A DNA stretch of 64,000 nucleotides from Azospirillum endophyticum (GTDB lineage: Bacteria; Pseudomonadota; Alphaproteobacteria; Azospirillales; Azospirillaceae): NCBI RefSeq assembly GCF_016595245.1, contig NZ_JAENHM010000073.1:628365-692364 (forward strand), written 5' to 3'. Both the position numbers and the translations under genes were made by a program. Of the stretch, positions 1 to 8,331 are shown one piece after another. Position 1 is the stretch's first letter; every line of letters starts with the position of its first letter. The notes under the pieces are model-generated. The model saw only the letters and a list, made by a program, of their open reading frames with translations. It ran no database searches and was not told where the DNA came from.

Positions 1-927
1 CGCGCCCACGGCTTCGATGCGACCTCCACGGTCTGCCGCCAGGATGCCGGCGGCGCCTGCTGGGGCTTCATCAGCGAGAAGCTGCGCTTCATCATGTTCG
101 GGATGTTCCCGTGGGATGAGCAATGGCGCCCGCTGGTGACCATCGGCGTCTTCATCGCCTTGCTGGTTGCCAGCTGCGACCGCCGATTCTGGAAGCCGTG
201 GTTCGGACTGGTCTGGGCCGCCGGACTGGCGCTGGTGGCGATCCTGATGTGGGGCGGCGTCTTCGGCCTGACCTATGTCGAGAACACCCTGTGGGGCGGC
301 CTGCCGCTGACCATCATCCTGTCGGTGATCGGCCTGGCGGTGGCCTTTCCGGTGTCGATCCTGCTGGCGCTGGGCCGGCGGTCGAACATGCCGGCGGTGA
401 AGGTGCTCTGCGTCACCTACATCGAGCTGATCCGCGGCGTGCCGCTGATCAGCCTGCTGTTCATGGCGTCGGTGATGCTGCCGCTGTTCCTGCCGAACGG
501 CGTGTCGATCGACAAGCTGCTGCGGGCGCAGATCGCCTTCATCATGTTCGCCGCCGCCTACATGGCCGAGGCGATCCGCGGCGGCCTGCAGGCGATCCCG
601 AAGGGGCAGTACGAGGCGGCTGACGGGCTGGGGCTCGGCTATTGGCAGAAGATGCGCAAGATCATCCTGCCGCAGGCGCTTGCCGTCGCCATCCCGCCGC
701 TGGTGAACACCTTCATCAGCTTCTTCAAGGACACCTCGCTCGTCATCATCATCGGCCTGTACGACCTGCTCGGCACCGCCAAGGCCGCGCTGTCCGATCC
801 GTCCTGGCGCGGCTTCTACCGCGAGGCCTATCTGTTCATCGGCGTGATCTACTGGATCTTCTGCTTCAGCATGTCGAAATACAGCCAGAAGCTCGAACGC
901 GATCTCAATCGCGGCCACCGTCGCTAG
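1..927 (+). CDS. aapM: General L-amino-acid ABC transporter permease AapM (5' end outside window)
   Basis: Inner-membrane permease of a polar amino-acid ABC importer of the AapJQMP/BztABCD type. The reading frame is open from base 1, and the residues before the first internal ATG (position 94) read like family sequence, so the gene starts upstream of the window. Several hydrophobic segments are visible. The cytoplasmic EAA loop that docks on the ATPase lies near codons 205-225 (EAADGLGL, then IILPQAL). The gene for the ATPase partner follows 30 bp downstream on the same strand, which supports the assignment. The AapM versus AapQ choice rests on the order permease then ATPase and on the N-terminal region; confidence in the family is high. 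Confidence 0.9.
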   Translation, partial: RAHGFDATSTVCRQDAGGACWGFISEKLRFIMFGMFPWDEQWRPLVTIGVFIALLVASCDRRFWKPWFGLVWAAGLALVAILMWGGVFGLTYVENTLWGGLPLTIILSVIGLAVAFPVSILLALGRRSNMPAVKVLCVTYIELIRGVPLISLLFMASVMLPLFLPNGVSIDKLLRAQIAFIMFAAAYMAEAIRGGLQAIPKGQYEAADGLGLGYWQKMRKIILPQALAVAIPPLVNTFISFFKDTSLVIIIGLYDLLGTAKAALSDPSWRGFYREAYLFIGVIYWIFCFSMSKYSQKLERDLNRGHRR

Positions 928-957
928 ATCCTCGCCGTCAAGGGAGACGCAAGACCC

Positions 958-1743
958 ATGTCCCAGGCCATGTCCCAGGCCGCCAAGCCGAAGCACACCC
1001 TCAGCGGCGAGGAAATCATCCGCTGCACGGGCGTCAACAAATGGTACGGCGAATTCCACGTCCTGAAGAACATCAACCTCAGCGTCCAGAAGGGCGAGCG
1101 CATCGTCGTCTGCGGTCCGTCGGGGTCGGGCAAATCGACGATGATCCGTTGCCTGAACCGGCTTGAGGAGCATCAGAAGGGCACGATCGTCATCGACAAG
1201 ATCGAGCTGACCAACAACCTGAAGAACATCGAGCTGGTCCGCCGCGAGGTCGGCATGGTGTTCCAGCATTTCAACCTGTTCCCGCATTTGACCGTGCTGG
1301 AGAACTGCACGCTCGCCCCCATCTGGGTCCGCAAGATGCCGAAGGCCGAGGCGGAAGAGCGGGCGATGAGCTACCTGAAGCGGGTGCGCATCGCCGAGCA
1401 GGCCAAGAAATACCCCGGCCAGCTTTCGGGCGGACAGCAGCAGCGCGTCGCCATCGCACGCTCGCTGTGCATGAGCCCGAAGGTGATGCTGTTCGACGAG
1501 CCGACCTCCGCCCTTGACCCCGAAATGGTCAAGGAGGTGCTGGACGTCATGATCGGGCTGGCCGAGGACGGCATGACCATGCTCTGCGTCACGCACGAGA
1601 TGGGCTTCGCCAAGTCGGTCGCCGACCGCGTCATCTTCATGGACCGCGGCGAGATCGTCGAACAGGACACGCCGGACGCCTTCTTCTCGAACCCGAAGTC
1701 GGACCGCACGCGCCTCTTCCTCAGCCAAATCCTGAACCACTGA
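958..1743 (+). CDS. aapP: Amino-acid ABC transporter ATP-binding protein AapP
   Basis: Cytoplasmic ATPase that powers the importer encoded just upstream. It has Walker A GPSGSGKS at residues 53-60, the Q-loop region QHFNLFPHLTV, signature LSGGQQQR near residue 156, Walker B VMLFDEPTSALDP, and the H-loop in CVTHEMGFA. At 261 aa it has the usual length for polar amino-acid importers. It ends the operon. A 12-bp-stem hairpin sits about 65 bp past the stop. A second in-frame ATG is present at residue 5, so the start could be four codons later. Confidence 0.93.
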   Translation: MSQAMSQAAKPKHTLSGEEIIRCTGVNKWYGEFHVLKNINLSVQKGERIVVCGPSGSGKSTMIRCLNRLEEHQKGTIVIDKIELTNNLKNIELVRREVGMVFQHFNLFPHLTVLENCTLAPIWVRKMPKAEAEERAMSYLKRVRIAEQAKKYPGQLSGGQQQRVAIARSLCMSPKVMLFDEPTSALDPEMVKEVLDVMIGLAEDGMTMLCVTHEMGFAKSVADRVIFMDRGEIVEQDTPDAFFSNPKSDRTRLFLSQILNH

Positions 1744-1806
1744 TCCGGGCGGCAGGCGGGCGGTTCCATCCGGCCTGCCATCTGGAAACAAAACACCTCG
1801 ATTCCG

Positions 1807-1841
1807 GGTGCGCGACGCAATGTCCTGTGGCGTCGCGCACC
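1807..1841 (+). terminator. Hairpin after the aap operon
   Basis: A perfect 12-bp inverted repeat (arms 1807-1818 and 1830-1841) with an 11-nt loop lies between aapP and the next gene. There is no real T-run after it, only GGTTTG. It may be a weak or factor-assisted terminator, or an mRNA 3' stabiliser. Confidence 0.45.
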
Positions 1842-1905
1842 GGTTTGCGGTTCAATCGGTCGCCTGACGTGCTGTTCGACCGATCCGCTTACGGAGATCG
1901 AGGTT

Positions 1906-2991
1906 ATGGACCTGCTCAGCCCCCGTCCCAGCGTTGGCCAGATCAAGCCGTACCGTCCCGTTCGTCCACCCCGCGACGGCCGCCGCTGGATCGACCTGTC
2001 CCTCACCCACAATCCGCTCGGTCCCAGCCCGCTGGCATTGGACGCCTATTGCGAGGCGGCGACCCGGATCCACTGCTATCCCGACTGGGACCAGGAGCCG
2101 CTGCGCCATGCCATCGCACGCCGCCATGCCATCGATGCCGACCACATCGTCTGCACCGCCGGGTCGGAGGAACTGATCCATCTGGTCGCGCAGGCCTTCG
2201 CCGGCCCCGGTGACGAGGTGCTGTGCCACGAGCGCGGCTATCGCGGATTTCTCAAGGCGATCCGCGCCGCCGGCGCCACGGCGGTCGTCGCGGCGGAGCG
2301 CGACATGGTGGTGGATGTCGAGGCGCTGATCGACCGCGCCAGCGAGCGGACGCGAATCTGCTTCCTCGCCAACCCCAACAATCCCACCGGCACCTACATA
2401 CCGGCCGATGCGGTGCAGAGGCTGCGCGCCGGATTGCCGTCGCACACGCTGCTGGTGCTCGATTCCGCCTATGCCGACTATTGCCGGCTGCCCGACTACA
2501 GCGACGGGACGGAGATCGTCGAGAATTCCGACAATGTCCTGCTGATCCGCACTTTCTCGAAGATGCACGGGCTGGCGGGCTTGCGGGTCGGCTGGGGCTA
2601 TGGTCCCGCCACGGTGGTCGAGGCGGTGAACGCCATCCGCGGCACCTTCAACGTCTCGCTTCCCGCCCAGCTGACCGCCGCAGCCGCGCTGAGCGACGCG
2701 GAGCATGAGGAGGCGACCTTCGCCCACAATGCGCAGTGGCTGCCATGGCTGTCGCGGGAACTGGAGCGGGTGGGGTTGCGCGTCTATCCCAGCGTCTGCA
2801 ACTTCGTGCTGGCCCGGGTACCGACCGATCCGTCGCTGGGCACCCAGGCGGTCGTCGACCATCTCGCCCGCCGGGGCATCCTGGTAAAGTCGGTGACCGA
2901 ATACGGCCTGTCCGATTGCCTGCGCATCACCGTCGGCCGCGAGGAGGAAAACAAGGCGCTGGTGGTGGCGCTGGCCGAAATCCTCGGCTGA
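1906..2991 (+). CDS. Histidinol-phosphate aminotransferase-like PLP enzyme (HisC family)
   Basis: Fold-type I PLP aminotransferase. Visible motifs are the substrate/PLP region NPNNPTGTYI, the aspartate region LVLDSAYADY, and the Schiff-base lysine in TFSKMHGLAGLR followed by VGWGYGP, as in HisC proteins. The length of 361 aa fits the family. The ATG at 1906 follows a purine-rich GGAGATCGAGG stretch. It stands alone between the aap operon and two sRNA candidates, not in a his operon, so the substrate may be histidinol phosphate, an aromatic keto acid or another amino acid. Confidence 0.8.
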   Translation: MDLLSPRPSVGQIKPYRPVRPPRDGRRWIDLSLTHNPLGPSPLALDAYCEAATRIHCYPDWDQEPLRHAIARRHAIDADHIVCTAGSEELIHLVAQAFAGPGDEVLCHERGYRGFLKAIRAAGATAVVAAERDMVVDVEALIDRASERTRICFLANPNNPTGTYIPADAVQRLRAGLPSHTLLVLDSAYADYCRLPDYSDGTEIVENSDNVLLIRTFSKMHGLAGLRVGWGYGPATVVEAVNAIRGTFNVSLPAQLTAAAALSDAEHEEATFAHNAQWLPWLSRELERVGLRVYPSVCNFVLARVPTDPSLGTQAVVDHLARRGILVKSVTEYGLSDCLRITVGREEENKALVVALAEILG

Positions 2992-3090
2992 GGATCGACC
3001 GAAGGCTGCGGCGGAACGCCGCAAGAAGTCGACGGTGATCTGGAGAGCTTTTGATGCAGATCAACGAAGGGACTATGCGCTTCGGATAGG

Positions 3091-3163
3091 GTCCTTCTTG
3101 TCTCATAACCCTCCCTGTATCACTGAGCCGGAGCATCTGCATGGATGTCTCCGGCTTTTTCTT
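3091..3163 (+). ncRNA. Candidate small RNA 1 of a tandem pair with anti-Shine-Dalgarno core
   Basis: Bases 3099-3123 hold the core TGTCTCATAACCCTCCCTGT and CAC, directly followed by a strong rho-independent terminator: stem arms 3126-3133 and 3149-3156, with an extra CATC/GATG pairing, then TTTTTCTTT. The same core and layout recur 160 bp downstream. CCCUCCC can pair with ribosome binding sites, as in several alphaproteobacterial sRNAs. No coding frame here looks real. The 5' end is a guess, and no good promoter was recognised. Confidence 0.5.
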
Positions 3164-3250
3164 TCGGGCGGGAAGGGCCGACAAAAGCGCAGTGGAAAAT
3201 ACCCGTTCGTTGACATGCATCAACGCGAGGGGAGGGAGACGGGCGTAGAC

Positions 3251-3315
3251 CTATGACTGTCTCTAACCCTCCCTGTTTCACAGGAGGCTCCGGTTCCGGT
3301 GCCTCCTGTTTTTTT
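3251..3315 (+). ncRNA. Candidate small RNA 2 of a tandem pair with anti-Shine-Dalgarno core
   Basis: Bases 3258-3281 repeat the core of the upstream candidate (TGTCTCTAACCCTCCCTGTT, then TCAC), again immediately before a terminator: 9-bp stem arms 3280-3288 and 3301-3309, then a run of seven T. The terminator sequences of the two copies differ, so the shared core is not explained by a simple duplication of the terminator. A TTGACA box lies at 3210-3215, but a matching -10 box was not found. Confidence 0.5.
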
Positions 3316-3338
3316 GCCCGAAAGTTGGAGGGGCGCTC

Positions 3339-3584
3339 TCATGACGGCGGACGCGAGCGATTCCAGCGCAGGACCAGCCCGATCAGCGACAGCGGCACGA
3401 CGATGACGGCGCCGATCAGGATATAGGGCAGGGCCCAGCCACCGGCGTCGACCATCAGCGCCGCGATGTCCTGCACCGTCTGCCAGCTGTTCGTCAGGAT
3501 GCTGGCCGGGTCGATGTGCAGGAACGACAGCACGAAGCCGACGATGAAGCACAATACCAGCGTCCGAATGATCCAACCCACCAA
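3339..3584 (-). CDS. Small two-helix inner-membrane protein (DUF6460-like)
   Basis: An 81-residue protein made almost wholly of two hydrophobic segments (about residues 3-22 and 50-72), ending in a basic tail with R and N residues. The middle part contains a DPASILTNSW stretch. It resembles small alphaproteobacterial membrane proteins that I recall under the label DUF6460, but I could not check this. It is monocistronic and points towards the sRNA pair. The function is unknown. Confidence 0.6.
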   Translation of the reverse strand: MVGWIIRTLVLCFIVGFVLSFLHIDPASILTNSWQTVQDIAALMVDAGGWALPYILIGAVIVVPLSLIGLVLRWNRSRPPS

Positions 3585-3721
3585 GGCCTCACCTCACGCT
3601 CGTCACCGCGGAGCATCCGCCCCGCTATAGGAACGCGCCGTCCCGCGACCGGGTTCCGGCATCGCGGGGTAGATGGGGCGCGGGGTATGGGATGGTCAAG
3701 GGGGCGGCCGTCACCCCGGTC

Positions 3722-4339
3722 TCATCCCGCCAGCGGAATATGCGCTCCGGCGCTGCGCGGAAGCGCGCCGTCCAGCCGCGGGTCCCGGACCTCGCGGACG
3801 ACATGGCGGGTGGGGACGAAGCCCATGCTCTGATAGAGCGGCAGCGCCTTCGGATGGTCGAAGGTGCAGGTGTTGACGACCAGCTTCTTCGCTCCCCCGT
3901 CCCAGGCCTTGCGGATGGCGGTGTCGAGCAGCCAGGGCCCCAGCTTGCGGCCGATGAAATCGGGGATCAGGCCGAAATAGGCGAGATCGGTTTCCTGCGT
4001 CCGTCGGTCCAGCTCGGCGAAGCCGGCCGGCGTGCCGTCGACCTGGAGCACCCAGACCTCCACCAGCGGGTCGAGAATCGAGCGCTCAAGCTCCTTGCGC
4101 GGCATGCGGCGGCGTTCGTGCCACAGCCAGGGCTCTCCCACCGTGTCGTAGAGATAGCGGTAGAAGGACCAGGTCGGCGGGTTGGTCCGGACCAGCGAGA
4201 GGTTGGCGGACGGCTGGCGCACCGGCGCGTGGACCGGGGGCGCCGTCATCTGCAGATAGGTGACGATCACCGGCAGATGGCCGGGTCGGCTGGCGGCCGG
4301 TACGGCGGGACGGGTCAAAGAGAAGGGTTGGTCAGCCAT
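3722..4339 (-). CDS. GNAT family N-acetyltransferase
   Basis: 205-residue GNAT acetyltransferase. The central acetyl-CoA binding region reads LIPDFIGRKLGPWLL (the R/Q-x-x-G-x-G/A loop in degenerate form), followed by the C-terminal strand and helix with HPKALPLYQSMGFVP. The long N-terminal part (VTYLQM, RYLYDTVGEPWLW) belongs to a recognisable GNAT subgroup, so the upstream ATG is kept although it overlaps the preceding acetyltransferase gene by 25 bp. It is the last gene of a minus-strand run of three or four genes. The acceptor substrate is unknown. Confidence 0.8.
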   Translation of the reverse strand: MADQPFSLTRPAVPAASRPGHLPVIVTYLQMTAPPVHAPVRQPSANLSLVRTNPPTWSFYRYLYDTVGEPWLWHERRRMPRKELERSILDPLVEVWVLQVDGTPAGFAELDRRTQETDLAYFGLIPDFIGRKLGPWLLDTAIRKAWDGGAKKLVVNTCTFDHPKALPLYQSMGFVPTRHVVREVRDPRLDGALPRSAGAHIPLAG

Positions 4340-4749
4340 TTCTGCATCATCGTGACGGGCGACTTGGCATAGCCCAGCCTTTCATAGAAGGCCAGCACCG
4401 GTTGATTGGTCTCGCGGACGAGGAGCTGGACCTTCGGCATGCCGGCCGCCGTCAGCCAGCTTTCGGCTTCAGCCACCATGCGGCGGCCGAGCCCCCGTCC
4501 CTGCAAGGCCGGATCGACGGCGACGTAATAGATCCAGCCGCGATGGCCGTCCTGTCCGACCATGGCGGTCGCGACGATCCGCCCGTCCTCCACGGCGGCC
4601 AGCACCGTCGAACTGGTCTTCGACAGAGCCAGTGCGAAGTCCGCCGCCGGATCGTTCCACGGCACCACCAGTCCGCAGGCTGTCCACAGCGCGACGACCG
4701 CGTCGCGGTCCTCGGCCGTGCAGGGCCGGACGGTGACGGGTGCGGTCAT
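4315..4749 (-). CDS. GNAT family acetyltransferase, YpeA-like
   Basis: 144-residue GNAT protein closely resembling E. coli YpeA: an early LW..CGL..PWNDP segment, then GQDGHRGWIYYVAVDP, the acetyl-CoA loop QGRGLGRRM and the C-terminal FYERLGY. The start is placed at 4749 because that ATG overlaps the stop of the sulfurtransferase gene (ATGA). The longer frame back to 4812 would add 21 unconserved residues. It is probably translationally coupled to its upstream neighbour. The substrate is unknown. Confidence 0.82.
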   Translation of the reverse strand: MTAPVTVRPCTAEDRDAVVALWTACGLVVPWNDPAADFALALSKTSSTVLAAVEDGRIVATAMVGQDGHRGWIYYVAVDPALQGRGLGRRMVAEAESWLTAAGMPKVQLLVRETNQPVLAFYERLGYAKSPVTMMQKWLTNPSL

Positions 4750-5666
4750 GGCCGCCGGGCTTCCGGTTTCAGCGGGCCGGCATCCAGCGGCAGATCCGCG
4801 CGCAAGCCCCATTCGGCCCAGGAGCCGTCATAGATCGCCACGTCCGGCTTGCCGGCGGCGGCGAGGCCGAGGGCGATGACGCAGGCGGTGATGCCGCTGC
4901 CGCAGGAGGCGACAACCGGCCGGTCGAGGTCCAGCCCGGCGGCACGGGCTTTTTCCACGATGACATCCGGCGGCAGCAGGGTCTTGGTGCCGGCGTCGAT
5001 CAGGTCGGTATGGGGCAGGTTGAAGCTGCCGGGGATGCGGCCGCTGCGCCGTCCGGGCCAGGGCTCGGCCACCGCGCCCTCGAATCGCGGCTGGGCACGG
5101 GCGTCGGTCACCTGATCGCTCCGCAGGTCGATGTTCGCGAGCACCTGATCGGCGCTGCGGATCAATTCGGGCCGCTTGCGCGCGGTGAAGACGGCGGGCT
5201 GGACGGCGGCGGGCTCGCCCGATTCCGTCGGGTGTCCCTCCGTCAGCCATTTCGGCAGGCCGCCGTCCAGCACGGCCACGCGGTCGAAGCCGAACAGGCG
5301 GAACAGCCACCAGACCCGTGCCGCCGCGGTCGCCATGCCGGCGCTGTCATAGATCACCACGGTATCGCCGTCGCCTATTCCGAGCGCGCCGATCTTCGCG
5401 GCGAAGGACGCCTCGTCGGGGGCCATATGGGGCAGGGGGGCGGTGTTCGGTGCCGCCACCTCGTCGACGTCGCACAGCCGGGCGCCGGGGATGCGGCAGG
5501 CCGCGAACTCCGCGCGGATGTCGCGCTTCAGGGCCGGCATGTGCCAGGACCCGTCGAGCAGCTTCAGGCCGGGCCGGCCGAGGTTGCGGGCGAGCCAGTC
5601 GGTGGAGACGACGGGGCCGGTCAGCGGTTCCACGATGCTGTCGCTCATGCTGCGCGTCCTTGGCAA
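4746..5666 (-). CDS. sseA: 3-mercaptopyruvate sulfurtransferase (two-domain rhodanese)
   Basis: Transfers sulfur from 3-mercaptopyruvate or thiosulfate to acceptors such as cyanide or thiols. It has two rhodanese domains. The C-terminal active-site loop is CGSGITA, which matches the mercaptopyruvate-type CG(S/T)GVT signature rather than the CRKG loop of thiosulfate sulfurtransferases. The N-terminal domain lacks the cysteine, as expected. It is 306 aa. A second ATG at 5648 (MSDSIVEP) is an equally plausible start. It lies upstream of and overlaps the YpeA-like acetyltransferase gene. Confidence 0.88.
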   Translation of the reverse strand: MPRTRSMSDSIVEPLTGPVVSTDWLARNLGRPGLKLLDGSWHMPALKRDIRAEFAACRIPGARLCDVDEVAAPNTAPLPHMAPDEASFAAKIGALGIGDGDTVVIYDSAGMATAAARVWWLFRLFGFDRVAVLDGGLPKWLTEGHPTESGEPAAVQPAVFTARKRPELIRSADQVLANIDLRSDQVTDARAQPRFEGAVAEPWPGRRSGRIPGSFNLPHTDLIDAGTKTLLPPDVIVEKARAAGLDLDRPVVASCGSGITACVIALGLAAAGKPDVAIYDGSWAEWGLRADLPLDAGPLKPEARRP

Positions 5667-5726
5667 TCGGCGGGGGCAATCGGTCGGGGAGTGGGAGCTG
5701 TCGGATGGAGGATCGGCGGGACAGGC

Positions 5727-6434
5727 TCAGTCCTTCAGCGCGATGACCACGCGCCGGTTCTGCTTGCCCTTGTTTTCGATCTTCGTCACCTCGATTCCGC
5801 CGATCTCGCCAGTGCGGGCGACATGGGTGCCGCCGCAGGGCTGCAAGTCGACGCCTTCGACATTCAGCAGGCGCACCCGGCCGCTGCCGCTCGGCGGCTT
5901 CACCGACATGGTGCGCACCAGTTCCGGCTTCGCCGCCATCTCGTCGTCGGTGATCCACTGGGTGCCGACGGGCGTGTCGGCGGCGATCAGCCTGTTGACC
6001 GAGTCGGCGATGCCGTCCTTGTCCAGGGAGCCGGCCGGCACGTTGAAGTCGAGCCGGCTCTTGTCCGCGCCGATCTGGCCGCCGGTGACCGATCCCGGCA
6101 CCACGGCGCACAGCAGGTGCAGGGCGGTGTGCATCCGCATGTGACGGTAGCGGCGGTCCCAGTCGATCTCCGCTTCCACGGCAATGCCGGGGCCGGGCAG
6201 CTCCTGCCCGTCCTCCGGCACATGGATGACGTCGTCGGGACCGCCGTCGCCCTTCACCGTGTCCGTGATGCGGACCTCGAACCCGTCGAAGCGCAGGATT
6301 CCGCTGTCGCCCGGCTGACCGCCGCCGGTCGGGTAGAAGACGGTGCGGTCGAGCCGGATGCCGCGGTCGTCCACCGCCGTGACGGTGGCGACGCAATTGC
6401 GGGCGTAGGCGTCCTCGCGGAATAGCGCGTCCAT
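5727..6434 (-). CDS. alaX: Alanyl-tRNA editing protein AlaX
   Basis: Free-standing trans-editing domain that hydrolyses Ser-tRNA(Ala) or Gly-tRNA(Ala). The N-terminal part has the TVFYPTGGGQPGD motif shared with AlaRS. The zinc-binding residues are in HTALH and in the CGGTHVA motif. The start at 6434 (MDALFRED) is chosen over the longer frame because homologues begin there and an AGGGAAG ribosome site precedes it. The length of 235 aa fits the AlaX-M class. It follows the cysteine synthase gene with a short gap, probably in one transcript. Confidence 0.9.
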   Translation of the reverse strand: MDALFREDAYARNCVATVTAVDDRGIRLDRTVFYPTGGGQPGDSGILRFDGFEVRITDTVKGDGGPDDVIHVPEDGQELPGPGIAVEAEIDWDRRYRHMRMHTALHLLCAVVPGSVTGGQIGADKSRLDFNVPAGSLDKDGIADSVNRLIAADTPVGTQWITDDEMAAKPELVRTMSVKPPSGSGRVRLLNVEGVDLQPCGGTHVARTGEIGGIEVTKIENKGKQNRRVVIALKD

Positions 6435-6462
6435 GTCTTCCCTGGATCCCCTTCGGAACGAA

Positions 6463-7467
6463 TCAGGCCAGCCAGTCTGGCACCGGAAGATTCTTCTCAC
6501 GGAGGAAGTCCGGATTGAAGAGCTTCGATTGGTAACGCTGCCCCCCGTCGCACAGGATGGTCACCACCGTGTGGCCGGGGCCGAGGTCGCGCGCCACCCG
6601 CATCGCCGCGGCGATGTTGATTCCCGACGAGCCGCCCAGCACCAGCCCCTGCGTCTTGATCAGGTCGAAGATGATCGGCAGCGCCTCTTCATCCGGGATT
6701 TGCAGGGCGTCGTCGATGGGGGCCTGTTCCAGGTTGGCGGTGATGCGTCCCTGGCCAATGCCTTCGGTGATCGAGCTGCCTTCCGACTTCAGTTCGCCCT
6801 TGGTGTAGTAGCTGAACAGGGCGGCGCCCATCGGGTCGGCCAGCGTGATGCGGATCTTCGGGTTCCGCTCCTTCAGGGCCAGCGCGATGCCTGCCAAGGT
6901 GCCGCCGCTGCCGACCGCGCAGGTGAAGGCGTCGAGCTTGCCGCCGGTCTGCTCCCAGATCTCCGGGCCGGTGGTGGTGCGGTGGCCTTCACGGTTGGCG
7001 GTGTTGTCGAACTGGTTGGCCCAGACGACGCCGTTCGGCTCGGTCTTCGCCAGCTCCTCCGCCAGCCGGCCGGAATAGCGGACGTAATTGTCGGGGTTGG
7101 AGTAGGGGACGGCCGGGACCAGCCGCAGGTCGGCGCCGATCAGGCGCAGCATGTCCTTCTTTTCCTGGCTCTGTGTTTCCGGCATCACGATCACGGTGCG
7201 GTAGCCCAGCGCATTGCCGACCAGCGCCAGCCCGATGCCGGTGTTGCCGGCCGTACCCTCGACGATGGTGCCGCCGGGACGCAGCAGCCCGCGCTGCTCG
7301 GCGTCGCGCACGATGGCGAGAGCCGCGCGGTCCTTGACCGATCCCCCGGGATTCAGGAACTCCGCCTTGCCCAGGATCTCGCAGCCCGTCGCCTTCGAAG
7401 GCCCTTCCAGCCTGATCAGCGGCGTGTTGCCGATGGCGCCGATGAAGCCGTTGCGGATGTCCAAGAC
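6463..7467 (-). CDS. cysK: Cysteine synthase A (O-acetylserine sulfhydrylase)
   Basis: PLP enzyme making L-cysteine from O-acetylserine and sulfide. The lysine that binds PLP is in NPGGSVKDRAA, the substrate loop is EGTAGNTGIG, and the phosphate loop GSGGTLAG is present. The family start is DIRNGF; here that segment begins with TTG (LDIRNG) 8 bp after a GGGAG ribosome site, so TTG at 7467 is preferred over the ATG at 7524, which would add 19 unconserved residues. It lies in a minus-strand run with alaX and the sulfurtransferase gene, a grouping with a sulfur and alanine/cysteine theme. Confidence 0.88.
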   Translation of the reverse strand, partial: VLDIRNGFIGAIGNTPLIRLEGPSKATGCEILGKAEFLNPGGSVKDRAALAIVRDAEQRGLLRPGGTIVEGTAGNTGIGLALVGNALGYRTVIVMPETQSQEKKDMLRLIGADLRLVPAVPYSNPDNYVRYSGRLAEELAKTEPNGVVWANQFDNTANREGHRTTTGPEIWEQTGGKLDAFTCAVGSGGTLAGIALALKERNPKIRITLADPMGAALFSYYTKGELKSEGSSITEGIGQGRITANLEQAPIDDALQIPDEEALPIIFDLIKTQGLVLGGSSGINIAAAMRVARDLGPGHTVVTILCDGGQRYQSKLFNPDFLREKNLPVPDWLA

Positions 7468-7621
7468 GGGTACTCCCAAGGTCGGATGTGGAATGCTGCC
7501 GATACTATCAGGACGGAAAGCCACGGTTTCAAGGCAAGGGTGTGGAATGCTGTATTGAACGACTGCTGTGCGTAAAATTCACGGCGGAGACGCGGGCATC
7601 CATCGCCCGCATCCCGCCCCC

Positions 7622-8233
7622 TCAGCCCTCGCCCAGCCAGCGCCGGCGCAGGGACTCGCGGTGGCGGGCGAGCCAGCCGACGGCGATGATGGCGACCGAG
7701 TTGCGCAGGCGGTTCTCGTCCATCATGCGGATCACCTCGTCGGCCGGCAGGGCCATGATCCGGATGTCCTCATGCTCTTCCTCGAGGCCACCGGTCGCGG
7801 CAAGGTTGCGGCTGTCGACCCTGCCGCAGAAGACGGTGACCACTTCGGTGAAGGCGCCGGGGCTGACATAGTAATCGCAGATCTGCTCGATCTCGCGGAT
7901 GGCGCAGCCCGCCTCTTCCATCGATTCGCGGCGTGCCACCTCCTCGGGGGACTCCCCCTCGCCGACCATGCCGGCGACGATCTCCGTCATCCAGGCCGGA
8001 CCGCCGGCAGCGGCGGAGCCGACGCGGAACTGTTCGATCATCACGACGGTGTCGAGATCGGGGTCGTAAAGCAGGACACCGACGGCCGCACCGCGGTCGC
8101 ACACCTCGCGCGGGGGCAGCACGTCGGTCCAGGTGCCGTCGAACTTCTTGTGACGCAGGCGGTAGACGTCGATGGTGAGGAAGCCCTTGTAGGGGGTCTT
8201 CTTGTCGATGATCTCGATATCGGGATGGTTCAT
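7622..8233 (-). CDS. Nudix hydrolase, ADP-ribose pyrophosphatase-like
   Basis: The Nudix box is complete: G-x5-E-x7-RESMEEAG-C, the Mg-binding helix. The preceding EQFRVG and the following YYVSPGAFTE match the ADP-ribose diphosphatase (NudF/TrgB) subgroup. The start is set at ATG 8233 (MNHPDIEI), because the longer frame adds a basic stretch not expected in the family. The product is 203 aa. The likely role is housekeeping hydrolysis of ADP-ribose or related nucleotides. It appears monocistronic. Confidence 0.85.
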   Translation of the reverse strand: MNHPDIEIIDKKTPYKGFLTIDVYRLRHKKFDGTWTDVLPPREVCDRGAAVGVLLYDPDLDTVVMIEQFRVGSAAAGGPAWMTEIVAGMVGEGESPEEVARRESMEEAGCAIREIEQICDYYVSPGAFTEVVTVFCGRVDSRNLAATGGLEEEHEDIRIMALPADEVIRMMDENRLRNSVAIIAVGWLARHRESLRRRWLGEG

Positions 8234-8331
8234 GGTCGGTGCGATTCCAGGGATGGCTGTTTCCGACAAGGTGCTACGCCGTCGCGCCCGCCACAAGCGC
8301 CCCAGCGAAGCTCAGGGATTGGGGACTGAAC

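Noticed and set aside
4740..6425. A 561-codon plus-strand frame
   Set aside because: It is antisense to the sulfurtransferase and AlaX genes, both with intact active sites.
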